Below, one piece after another: positions 1 to 11,155 of a DNA stretch of 64,000 nt. Origin of the DNA: Rallus limicola (lineage: Eukaryota > Chordata > Aves > Gruiformes > Rallidae); contig JAKCOZ010000002.1 of assembly GCA_022605955.1 (NCBI GenBank), forward strand, positions 65,266,783 to 65,330,782, read 5' to 3'. Within the stretch, counting starts at the first letter, position 1. Each line of letters opens with the position of its first letter. The notes under the pieces were generated by a model, which was not told where the DNA came from, did not search any database, and worked only from the letters and a program-made list of their open reading frames with translations. The translations under genes were made by a program, and so were the position numbers.

Positions 1-158
1 AAGCATGCAGTTGGACATTTATCTCTAACTTGAGCCACAAAAAAAAATATTCTTACAACTATTGATGAATTATAAGTTTCTGAACTTCATTAGAGGAAAA
101 ATATCAACAATGTAGAGGGAATGGTTGTGTAGTTAGTAATTCCTAAGGTTGTTGTCAA

Positions 159-1120
159 TCATAGAATGGTTTCTTGAAAAGGATCTCAAAGACCATCTAG
201 TTCTACCCCCTGCCATGGGCAGGGAAACCCTCCACCAGCCCAGGTTGTCCAAAGCTCCATCCAGTCTGGCCTTGAACACTGCCAGGGAGGGGGGAGCCAC
301 AGTTTCTCTCTGGGCACCCTGTGTCAGGGCCTCACCACACACCTCACAGCAAAGATAATTTTCCTAAACTCTAATCTAAATCTTTTAGTTTAAGGCCATT
401 ACCCCTTGTCTTATCACTATACTTTGTGACAAACAGTCCCTCTCCATCTGTCCCATAGGCACATTTAGGTACTAGAAGGCGGCTGTAAGGTCTCCCTAGA
501 GCCTTCTTTTCTCCAGGCTGAAGAAGTCCAACTCTTAGCCTTAATAGTAGAGGTGCCTTAGCCCTCTGATTGCCTTTGTGGCCCTCCTCTGGACTTGCTC
601 CAACAGCTCCATCTCTTTCTTGTACTGGGGGCCACAGAGCTGGACACAGCACTCCAGGTGGGGGCTCAGGAGGGCAGAGTAGCAGGGTAGAATCACCTCC
701 CTCAACCTGCAGGTCACACAGCTCTTGTGTCATGCAGCACAGAACATAGTTGGCTTTCTGGGCTGCAAGTGTACATTACCAGTTCCTGTTGAGCTTTCCA
801 TCAACCAACACTTCCAAGTCTTTCTCCTCAGGGCTGCTCTCAATCTGTTCTCAGCTCAGCCTGTAGTTGTGCTTGGGATTGCCCTGACCTATGTGCAGGA
901 TCTTACACTTTGCCTTGTTGAACTTCATGCAGTTTGCTTGGGCCCACTTCTCTCTCAAGCCTGTCAGTGTCCCTCTGGATGACATCCCTTTCCTTCAGCC
1001 TGTCAGCTGCACCATAGCTTAGTGTTGGAAAAATTGCTGACCCAATCCCACTGTCCATGTCTCTGACAAAGATGTTAAACAGTGCCAATACCAACCCCTG
1101 GGGAACACCAGTCGTGTATG
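159..1120 (-). mobile_element. CR1 LINE, 5'-truncated, ~960 bp
   Basis: This is a non-LTR retrotransposon copy read right to left. The left end begins TCATAGAATGG, the complement of the CR1 3' tail. It is followed by the usual minus-strand landmarks: CCATGGGCAGGG, a CCTCACCAC block, the 'tctccaggctgaag' block and the 'ctggacacagcactccaggtg' block. On the minus strand, broken frames still read CR1 ORF2 C-terminal residues such as FKARLDGALDNL (near 260), DKTRGNG (near 400) and DMDSGIGS (near 1050). At about 1022-1042 the stretch that should encode the reverse transcriptase FADD motif carries a 3-nt loss and substitutions that remove both catalytic aspartates, so the copy is dead. It ends within the RT region, a normal 5' truncation. 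It is the longest CR1 in the window. Confidence 0.92.
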
Positions 1121-1726
1121 AAGTAATGTAAGAATAACTATGAAGACATTAGAAAGGAAACAGCATTTTAGATGGCCGAGTTCCTTTCTCCAGCAAAAAG
1201 AAAATCCTTTAGTGTCTGTTCAGAATGACACTGTACTTTAGCAAATAACTTTTAACGAATCTCTCATAAAAAATAACTTCCACTTTTGGGTTGGGGTTTT
1301 GGGTGAAGTAAACAGTCATCTGACTTAGTGTAGCGACAAAAGACACATGAGTCAGACTCCTCCCTTTAATAATTCAAAGGTGTTCTCCTTTCTTTAGAAG
1401 CAGCTCCATTTGTTTTTTTTTTTTTTGTATCCATCTCACAAGTGACCTTAAGGCTGTTTCCCTAAATATTTCAGCTTTCTATAGGAGGTTATTTAACTCT
1501 TTTCCAGCCACTTCTGTGAAGTACTCAGAAACAGCCCTTGCTAAATGTAGAATGAAATACTATGTGTTTCCTACATAGGTTTTTTATTTCAGAGTAATTC
1601 AGAGAGATAGTTGTTGAGAATATTACAGGTGAATTTGATTTATTCTACTTTTTTGATCTTAGCCAGCATCAATTCCTTTACGATGTGTACGACTCTTAAG
1701 AAGCTCTGCCCTAGTCCAGGGAAAAA
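1121..1726. other. Unique AT-rich spacer
   Basis: No gene, repeat family or RNA was recognised between the two CR1 copies. The only notable feature is a run of 14 T at 1413-1426. Confidence 0.6.
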
Positions 1727-2109
1727 TCATAGAATCATAGAAGGCCATGGGCAGGGACACCCTCACTAGACCGGGTTGCCCAAAGACCCATCCAATCTGG
1801 CCTTAAACATCTCCAGCGATGGGGCTTCCACAATGTCTCTGGGCAACCTGTTCCAGTGCCTCACCGCCCTAAAAAGAATTTCTTCCTAACGTCTAACCTA
1901 AACCTACACTCTTTCAGCTTGAACCAAATGCCTCTTGTCCTATATCTACACTCCCCAGTGAACAGTCCCTCTCCCACTTTCCTGTAGGACCCCTTTAAGC
2001 ATTGATTAGTACACTGCAATTAGGTCACCCCAGGACTTTCTCTTCTCCAGACTGAATAAGCCCAACTCTTGCAGCCTGTCTTCACAGGAGAGGTGCTCCA
2101 GCCTTTGAA
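1727..2109 (-). mobile_element. CR1 LINE fragment with deletion near its 3' end
   Basis: The left end is TCATAGAATCATAGAA, two units of the complemented CR1 tail. It then jumps straight to GGCCATGGGCAGGGACACC, so the usual ~40-50 bp 'ggttggaagggacctt' block between them is missing. After that, the standard minus-strand CR1 blocks follow in order: 'ggcaacctgttccagtgcctcacc', 'aatttcttcctaa', 'cttctccagactgaataagcc' and 'ggagaggtgctccagcc'. It is truncated in the C-terminal part of ORF2 and has no open frame of note. Confidence 0.92.
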
Positions 2110-5100
2110 TAAAAGTGCATATATGATCATGGCTCATAGTGGGATTTTTCTGTTTCTGGACTGAGTAAGAATGTAAGAAGCATGAGGCTGGGTATCAGTC
2201 TTTTTGTTCAGATCTATCAAGCTCTAGAAAAAGTCAGAGTGCCGTATTAAATTAAGAAATAATATGCCCAGATAATTGAGGATAATAATCGTGTAATGTC
2301 ATAAACTCAAAGTTGCACTCCAGTTAAATATGATATGCAACTGATATTTTATGAATAGATTATCCATATCTGTGACAAATTTTAAGGTTTCATTAACTGT
2401 CAATCAGTCTAAGTATCAGAATATTCATCTATTAATTCTGATTGTGGCAAGATTTCATTTTTTTTCCTTTTGAACTTTCTTTTTTCATTTGGTAACTATT
2501 TTATAGCAATAATTCTAGGTACAAAGAATTCCTTTTAGGCTTAAAGCAAGTTCAGTGTAGATCTAAGAAATCAAAATCATTCCAACTATTGTTCTAGCCA
2601 TGTTGTCATTAGACATTTAAAAATATTTGTTACTGTGAAACACAGTTTCCCCTTGGGTTGTTTTTTTTTCCCTACTCAAAGACTGGCAGTAGATGTTAAA
2701 AAAAAAAAAAAAAAGAAAAAAGGAAAAAAAGAGGATTATTTAAGAAAATAAAACAAGAAATACTTGGAAGGGTTGTGAAATCTTAAGTTCAAAGTCTGTA
2801 CCATAGCAGAGATGTAGACATTGCTTTTTTTTTAAGATTTCTCAAATTTGTACATACCTGAGAAATAAACTCTCTGCATTCAGTTAGGGGATATGGAAAT
2901 ACAGGGTTGAGAATCTGTAATCAAATGCAGATATTAACTGGTCCTCACGTTTGGTTTTTTTCACGCTTGAGCTCCTGTTCTAATTTGGGGTTAGGGAAAG
3001 GTATCAAATTAATTAAGCAGCAGCTTAATACATCCCTTATAGACAGGAGGTAGATTGAATACTTCCATCCTGGTGATTCCTAGTACAACAATTACTGCTA
3101 ATGAACCCTGATCTAAAGAAACCTGATAAACAGCACAGCAGAGTAATTTCTTCCCGCTAGGAAATTACTTACGCTTCCTGTGTGATGTGTAGAATCTGTA
3201 GATACCCTGAAATTTCTTTTCATTGTACAAATGTTATTTTTTCTTAAAAGTTTGTCTTCTTGGATTAAAAGCAGATATGCCAGGACATAATTTTATGTAG
3301 TATCTGATGGGGAAAAAGTGAGATCTGTATTTATAATTCACTCTGAGATCCTTTCAAGATCCTTTGAAATTTTAGATCACCTTCTGCAAAAGGATATCAA
3401 TATCTATCACCAAATCATTAATAGCAACAGACTAAAAATACAAAGATTAACACACACCCCCCACCTCCCTTTTATTAGGTCATATTAGTTGTTAGCATTG
3501 AAAAGACACCAAGCAAAACAGTCTCTGATGAAAACTTTTCTCCTTCTCTGAAGCAATTCTGATATATTTTAAAAATTAATCTGAAGGAGCACAGAAAGAG
3601 CCAGGTTTGACTTGTAAATGAACAGGCTCTGTTTCTTCGCAGTAAGGATATCGTTAGGTCTTTTATAAAATTACCAGAACTTTTTGCCCTTAGAATATGC
3701 TTAGGTAGCCTATTCTCCAGACTACAGCTGATTCCAGTTATCACATTCAGTGTCATGCTTTCATACTCATTTTCACCCAAGCAATTTTCACATTACTTAT
3801 GTAATTTACTTTGAAGCCTGACTGGGCTAATACAATATTTGGTATTAATGGTTAGAGGCACCATCTCCCATTGATCTTATGAATTAATTATTTCAAGTCT
3901 TCTGCTTGCACTTTAATTCATGTAGCAAGGGAAGAATGCTTTTTGAACCACAAATAACTGTATTGCTGCTTGCATTTTTGACTGAATTGTACTCAGGGCT
4001 GATTTACCACTGCAGAATATCCCTTGGAACAATGGTAAGCTTTTTCCCTTCATTACTCAGAAAATATGTACAGGTTCATTTCTGACAGGTTTTATTACAT
4101 AAAACATACAGTGTCAAATCATCTGTCAGGCAATCTAGCAACTGCCATAGGAGGACCATGTGTGAGTTCTCAGGAATACCAACATTTACTCTCTGTTCAG
4201 AAATCAGATCCAGTGTGCATAGAATGAGCAGAAGCTGAAAAACTTTCAGTTACTGACTGTCCTTCGATGATTTTTCCACTCCATTTTTCTTCCAGAGATG
4301 CTGACCCGGTAATAACAGGTGAAAGTAATAGACATGATGGCAGGAAAAGCTGACAACGTGCAGCTTTAAGTAGTTCTCCTTTGGAAGTACAAGTTATAAG
4401 CATTTCTTGTATTTTAATTGCCCCACGAATATTGCAAGAAACAGGACAAGTTCACCCAAAGAGCTGTGCCTGAAACAGCTCCTAGAAACTGTCAGGTGCA
4501 GTGCCCCATCTCCTCTGCAAGGTGCTCCCACAGCAATGTCTTCAGAAGAATTAGAAGGAATTAGATAGATTTTTTTTTACTTTCTTGCCCCCCTCCTCTC
4601 TGCACCAGTTCAGAAAAGGGTTGCTCTCTAATCTTGGGGGCACTGAGAACTGCCATTTTGTTGCCCAGGTCCATTTTCTGTGTCTGTTGCATTTGAAACG
4701 CCTGTCCTAGTTCCCCTGTGTCTCTTGGGTGTCTGATTTCAAACATTAAAAAAAAAAAAGAGACTTTCAAGAAGGAAAGTTTAAAGTTTTTTGGGATAGA
4801 TGCTAGCCCAGAGCTGTCTTAAACTCAAGCACTTGAAAAAGACAGTGTGTTTAATTTACTTTATTTTTAATTTCCCTACAGTTTTCCAAGGAGCTTGGCT
4901 ATAATCATTAAAGACATCACACATGAAATGTAGCAGCTAGAAACATGTCTGCAGAATATTGGCAAGCACTCGGAGCTGTTTGTCAGTATTTTGTGCTCTG
5001 ATGAGATTGATGGTTGCTCTGGCCATCTTTGGCAATTGATAAAGACATATAATGTCAACATTTTTCTGTGAGAAAATAACCTAGACCTAGGTGAATTTAT

Positions 5101-6475
5101 CAGAGAATTTCACAAAAATATCATCAATCTGTCACTTGAGAACTAATTAGCTTCTTTGTGCAGCGTGCAGCTCTACAGGAAAGGAAAAGCACAGTGGCAT
5201 ATGACACATAACTATTGCACAGGCTGTAGCTTTGGTGAGAGCATAAATGCTAGGTGCTCTTGCAGAGGTGTGGAACAGATTGCTCACAATAGGCATGTTT
5301 CCAAGCCTGGTGAAGTCAGTAAGCATTCTCTCCAGTCACTCTGGGTTTTGAGTCAAGCCCAGGAAGAATACATGCACAGCCAGGAGGTAATGGATAGGAC
5401 CAGGACAGCATAGCTGTCTATGTCCATGCAGTAAGAAGAACAGAAAACTCTTGTCTTTCACTTTTTTGGCTCCAGGTGAGTTTCTCTCTGGTACAAACTC
5501 AGGGCTCCTGCTCTGCTTCTGGTACTGAGTTTACTTCAAAGCAGCATTTGAGAAAATGAGAATGAGTAGACAAGACTTAGACTGAGGGATGTCTAAGACA
5601 AAATCTGTCCTCTTTAAGAGAGCTGAAGCCTGGTCTAAGTCTCTTGCACTGCAGTCTGAGATGGCACCAGAGGCCATGCTTTGCTGAGGGAAAGTAAAAT
5701 CCACTCTTTCTGTGCTTCGCGTTTATGTTTCTGAGAAGTTAATTACTTCGTTGGAATCAAAGGTTATGCAAGAAGTAGGCTGTAACTCTGACATCAATGC
5801 ACAAGACTCATAGTTTCAGTTAGCAAATTATAGAAAAAGCAGAAAGCAGAGGATCAGCAGTACTGTACCATCTTGCTCTATAGCGCTTCTCAATGGCATC
5901 ACTTCAGGTAGCTCTCCTCATCATCCCACTGGATGCTCTGATGTAGCTCTCACATCCCATACAGCTCATGAGTAATATAACAATGCCAGCAACCAACTTC
6001 TTGGACCTCAGTCTCAAACTGCAGACATGATTCCAAGAATGTATACTCAATTTTAATATGCTGACCCACAAAGCAAATAAAGATGAAGGAATCTTGAAAA
6101 GATAACTGCAGAATTTTGTAATTAACCAAAACTTATATAATCAGGATGGCAATATCTACAAGAGAGACTGTATTCATAGCTGTTGTAGGAGGTTTAGTAC
6201 TTTCAACTTAAACATACAACTTGAACTGGGACTGCAGAAACAGCATGAAAGCAATTAATTTGTTGGTTTTGTTGTTTTAAAAATTCTTCTGGAAACTTTG
6301 GTAATTTCTAGGATTGGTTTTATCCCCAAAAGAGCTTATACCTTCATTTGTTACCTCAGTGGGTAGCCTACAGCTCCTCTTTACCACTCTCTTGTAAATT
6401 CAGTGAGAATCTGGCTTGAAAGCAAGTCTCCTCTGGTCCCTCACTGATTCATCCTTTTGTCTGTTGCTGTTTCAG
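2110..6475. other. Unique AT-rich DNA, no gene recognised
   Basis: Open frames here are short (at most about 100 codons), lack family motifs and are not supported by splice signals. An A-rich low-complexity tract lies at 2698-2733. I saw no CR1, LTR or RNA gene in this stretch. Confidence 0.5.
2698..2733. repeat. A-rich low-complexity tract
   Basis: Seventeen A are followed by GAAAAAAGGAAAAAAAGAGG. It could be an old poly(A) tail, but no retrocopy is recognisable on its left side, so I call it low complexity only. Confidence 0.85.
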
Positions 6476-6558
6476 CTAAAGGAAGCACTTGGGACAATCC
6501 AGTGCATGAAGGCTTTCCTATTCCCTTGACAAATGCTGCAGATCAAAGAACTGCTGTG
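6476..6558 (+). other. Candidate 83-nt exon (unidentified)
   Basis: A good 3' splice site (tccttttgtctgttgctgtttcag, AG at 6474-6475) is followed 83 nt later by a good 5' splice site (GTG|GTAAGA, GT at 6559-6560). One of the three frames is open across the whole interval, starting with two bases of a split codon and reading KGSTWDNPVHEGFPIPL and on to a phase-0 end. The peptide resembles the polar, proline-containing segment of a cytoplasmic tail or linker, but I do not recognise a protein. A single 27-codon open frame is expected fairly often by chance, so the splice-site pair is the main support. It could be an internal exon of a large gene, a lncRNA exon, or chance. Confidence 0.3.
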
Positions 6559-9500
6559 GTAAGAAAATTAAAAAAGAAGATGACGATGATGATGATAAAA
6601 CAGATGCTAGCAGTGCAATAAAGATCTCATGTACTCTAGAGCACCAATAATAATGATGCATATCTGCATGATAGGAACATCTCAGCACACTGTAAAATGT
6701 CAAACTTTCTATATGTCTCACAGTGCATATAAACAGACAATTTTTTTTATCCAGTATAGCTCATGAGAAGTTATTTTATTACTCATGTATGAGCACTAAC
6801 TGGAATAAATAAAATACTCTCATGCACTAATAAATCTAACGAATCACACAGTAAGGGATGAGCACAAGGGCTTAGGCAAACTAACAAGCTTCTGTGTGTG
6901 TCAGCTGATTCATGAAAACTGTGCATGCCTACACTTAATTTACAGAAAATGCAAACTTAACCCTCTCACAGATTACCATAGAATGTGTTAATCATAATTT
7001 TTTCAATTAGAGCTATTTGATACACTGGTGTTGCAAAAAACCCATCATTTACTCTTCATTTTTTTGTTTGGATTTTTTCCTGAATTTCTTTACACAACAA
7101 TAGTTTTAATAGAAATTCCCTTTCTTACTAGCACTAGTAACTACGTCATATCCAGAACTCATAACTACAACATATCCTCATTATATTCCTCCTTAGTACA
7201 TGTATCACCCGCTTCTGGGTGTAACACACTGCTTACTTAACTTACATGTTATGAAAAATATCACTTAAAATTTGTTCTGTTTTCAGTAAAGCACATCCTT
7301 TATTCTCACTCTATGGCTATGTTAGGTCTTGCTTAAGATCTCTCTGTATACAATCTCTAGTGTATTTAATTGCCACAAGTATTAAGGGCTAATTTTATAT
7401 ACCATGTCACAGACAATTCAAATGACCTTTTGAATTCAAAGGCTCATGAATTGAATTTACCTATGGAATTATTAAATAGAAACATTCCTTTTGGATTTTA
7501 ATTATCTTTGCTATTAATTTAGCTATTTAAAAAACAAAACCAAAATAATTTCATTGACAAAAGACAACTTGCATAACTGCAGAACATAAACAAATATAAA
7601 AGGTACATCATACATACAGGTCAAGAAAAATGTTTGGGAATTGTTTTCTTTCTTGTGGTGTTTTGGGATTATGAAAAACAACAGAAGTTTCATACTTGCT
7701 CTCTCATAATTTTTAATACACAGTTTTTTGTTCCAAAAGAAAAAAATTAAATTAACATTAATGTTCCCAGAGAAAAAAAAAGTGAGGTGTATTTTCCTTC
7801 TTCCCTAAACTTTATGGCTAGTGCATCCTGTATGTTTAAAATACTTGTCTTTTTTTTTCTTTTTATTTCCCCAGTTTCACTGGAACAACTAGGTGTTTTA
7901 AGCAGTTGAATCTTGTGCATTGCTATTTTTGTTCCTCCTCTTTGGAATTATTCAAAGTTTTATCTTTATTACATACCTCTGGGCTTGCTCCGAGGCCTGT
8001 AGTTACCAACTGAAAGATTCTCTGTCACATACATTTTTTTTCATGCTGTAAATTGATGCTTCAGGCATGGAAAATCATGTGGTTGAAAGAAGTTCAGCAT
8101 ATTCTTCAGTACCTTTAAAACCAAAATAAAACCTTAAAAATCCATGTCTAGGACTGTACATACTAAGTCAGAAATGAATTTCACAGTAAAACCGTTAGAA
8201 ACTGATATATTAAAAGATAAGACCACTTTACTGTTGTGCCAAATTCCTTTATCTTACTCATGTGGCTTGGTTTGGGTTTTTTTTTCAGCTAGTTTAATCC
8301 ACTTCCTAGCACTGGGTTTGAGCTTTGGTGGATTGAAGGAGAGTTACCTTTTCCAGCTGGCATTCTGCCTCTCTTTTCCCAATACACAGAATACACCAGG
8401 TGCTTTTTATTTGCCTTTAGTCAAAGGGTGTTGAGCTGCTGATAAAATACTCATGCTTTACCATCTTACTATTCTTCCATAGCTTGCAGAGTGAACACTG
8501 ATCTTCACACAGGATATATTTACACCATGTTGAACAGACTCTTTTCTACATCTCAAAAACGTTAAAGATTTATGTATCTGTATAGATACTAATATGATAT
8601 TGCATTAGTACTAATGTTCTCTTTTGCAGGCAAAAAGACTATGAAATTGCAAGTTAGTATGCCTAAACAGTAAACTCTTTAGATGCAGGGATGATTTTCT
8701 TTATTTCTTATATAATGTCTAGAGCAATATGTTACTAGAGATGGTAATAGCTTTCACAGTAGAAGTAACAAATTGTAAATGCAAACTTAACAGTTTATTG
8801 CAAACCTAGTCTTACATCAAAAGATATAAAGAAAAATCAAGCCTTTTTTTCTCATGTCTATCAAGAATGATGTGTATTTAATTTCTTTTCTCATAATTTT
8901 TAGTTAAAGAAATATAAAAAAATCACTAGGAAGCATTTTTAAGGTCTCTAAGTTTCTTCTCCTGAATGGAATGATGAAAAGACCAGAATGATGTAGTGAA
9001 CTATAATTATTCATTTATTTGCTAGTTTGTAGGCTGAAAATGATGGCTTTTGGAGAAAAAGGGAAGAGAGAACATACGGAATATGACCCTTGTTCTCCAT
9101 AATGATAAGCAAAGTGAACTTCTAAACCCAGTGGGTGAAATGCTGTTTGTTTTCTAAGGTCATTTCTATAGGAGTATGCTGCTGTATAGATCTACGTCTC
9201 AGTCTATATCTTCCTTATTGTCTAGCAGCAGAGCAGCCTGGAGCCCAAGACTGCTTGGACAGAGATATCTTAACAAGTTATTAAAACGATCCACAGAATA
9301 TTTGTCTGGGGTTGGAATGAGTCCACCCCGTGCAGAGCTAAAGAAGTAAGGTCTGTGCAGAAAAATTGTCCTGCATTACAAAAAAAAATCGCTATCAGTG
9401 AAAGCAGGTTCTAGGCTGCTGGCAGTACAGTGGTAACCAAAGGAGTAATATCTACGGAAAGCTTTGGAGATAATATTCTCTCTGAGAATGTTTTTTTATT

Positions 9501-10563
9501 AAAAAGAGATGGGGCAAAATAGTATAGAAAATGCAAACCCTTTCAACATCGTCATGGAAGAGTAGTAATTTATTGAGTTAAAATTTTAAGGATTATATTT
9601 ATTTGTCTTTTGCATGCAGGTACAATTCCTTCAACATGGAAGATAATTAAGAATGTGAGTTAACAGCATAGCAGGTCCCTGGAAGGATCCTAAATTTTTG
9701 TTGTGAAATGAAAATTACTTGACTCATAAGGAACTGTAGATTATGTCAAATGTTCTTGATTCACTGTCTCTGATACAAATTAATCACTTTTATAGCAAAC
9801 TTACAAAAGAAACTAAACAAATTGCTTTCTTAATGTGGTAATATCTTTCATTAACAATAAACAGCTGAGATTACTGGAGGATTAGTGTGGTAGTGGGAGC
9901 AATAATTTTTAACAAATGAAAGTAATCTACATTACTGCTGGTCTAGCTGTAGAATTTTTCTTGGATAAATTATTAATGTTATTAAAGTGTTACAAAAAGT
10001 CATATGAGAACCAGTTGCAGATTTCAAACATGGTTTCCTTCAGTCATGTAATACTGAAAATAAGGACAATCCTGAACTATAATAAGATAAACTGAACAAG
10101 TGGTTGTTTAATTTAGGATATTTAGCAATGTTTAATTTAAAATGAGATATAAAAACCTGTTCTTTTGTGATAACAAATACTGGAGATGGTATGGAGGGAA
10201 GAACTCAGGACAAGGAGGTCCCATGTCTAATTCTGTCACTGATTGTTCTTAAATATCTTGTCTTAATTCCTTACTTTTTGTGACACTCATACACTACTTG
10301 TGTGCCGCAATGCAAGAATATTAAAAACATGAAAAAACAATAGCACTTCCTGTTGCTGCAGAATTGAAGCCCAGTAAAGATACCCATCAGCTGAACATGA
10401 TGATATACCAAGCTTTTTATCTGTGAAGAGGATGGGACTTAAGTCCAGTTTCGTGTCTACCAATCAGTCAGTTTCTGTTAATTCAGTAGTTTGGTTTTTT
10501 GTTTGGTTTTTTTTTTAATGCTTTAAATTGAACAGAACCTAATATATTTAAATTTTATAGACT
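6559..10563. other. Unique AT-rich DNA, no gene recognised
   Basis: No repeat family is recognised apart from a short GAT-type microsatellite at 6579-6596. A pyrimidine-rich acceptor-like site ends at 7875 (ctttttatttccccag), but no convincing exon follows. The open frames are short and featureless. Confidence 0.5.
6579..6596. repeat. (GAT)n microsatellite, six units
   Basis: Six trinucleotide units of GAT with one GAC interruption. It lies about 20 bp inside the putative intron that follows the candidate exon ending at 6558. Confidence 0.85.
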
Positions 10564-11155
10564 TGTCCTGGTTTCAGTCAGGATAGAGTTAATTTCATTT
10601 GTAGCAGCAGATGGAATGCTGTGTTTGGGAGTTAAAATGAAAGCAGTGCTGATAACACCCTGATGTTTTTAGTTTCAGTCAGACAGTCAAAGACAGGACA
10701 GGTGACCCAGATGGGCCAAAGAGAGTATTCCATGCCAATTACGTCCTGCCCAGGATAAAAGGGGGGCTGATGGGAGGAAGAAGCGGTGGCGGTTCCGGGA
10801 TGCGAGCGGCCGGGACGCGAGGGTCTTGGGGGACGGTCGGGTTCCGGGACGGCTCTGGGTGGTGCGGCCTGAGTTGTGTGGTTCGGTGAGAAACTGCATT
10901 GTGTATCAATAGTTTCATATTCTTTTGCTCTAAAGCCTTGTTAGCATTGTTATATTTTATTTTTCTGTTATCTTAGTAAACTATCCTTATCCCAACCCAC
11001 GGGCCTCTTAGTTTCTTGGTTTTGGAGTTATTTGCCCCTTCCTTTTCCCTTCCCTTGTTCCCCCCCCCCCCCCTTTCCCTTTTCTCCTGCTCTTTTACTT
11101 TAAGGAGCAGGCAGCTGCGTGGATCTCAGCCCACAGCCGGGGTGAAACCACGACA
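10564..11155 (+). mobile_element. Solo LTR, avian ERV (copy A), 592 bp, TSD AGACT
   Basis: The element starts TGTCCTGGTTTCAG and ends AAACCACGACA, giving the TG...CA ends and short inverted termini of a retroviral LTR. The 5 bases before it (AGACT, 10559-10563) are repeated exactly after it (11156-11160). A 5-bp duplication fits ERVL-like class III integrases. A TATA-like GATAAAAG lies at 10754-10761 and is followed by a CpG-rich stretch (about 10785-10885). A run of about 15 C sits near 11061-11075. No internal viral sequence flanks it, so it is the product of recombination between two LTRs. The well-kept CpGs and perfect duplication suggest a relatively recent insertion. An inverted relative lies at 14742-15326. 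Confidence 0.92.

Noticed and set aside
10687..10899. A 70-codon minus-strand frame also present in a 69-codon plus-strand version at 14994-15203
   Set aside because: The apparent conservation comes only from being the same antisense segment of two related LTRs.
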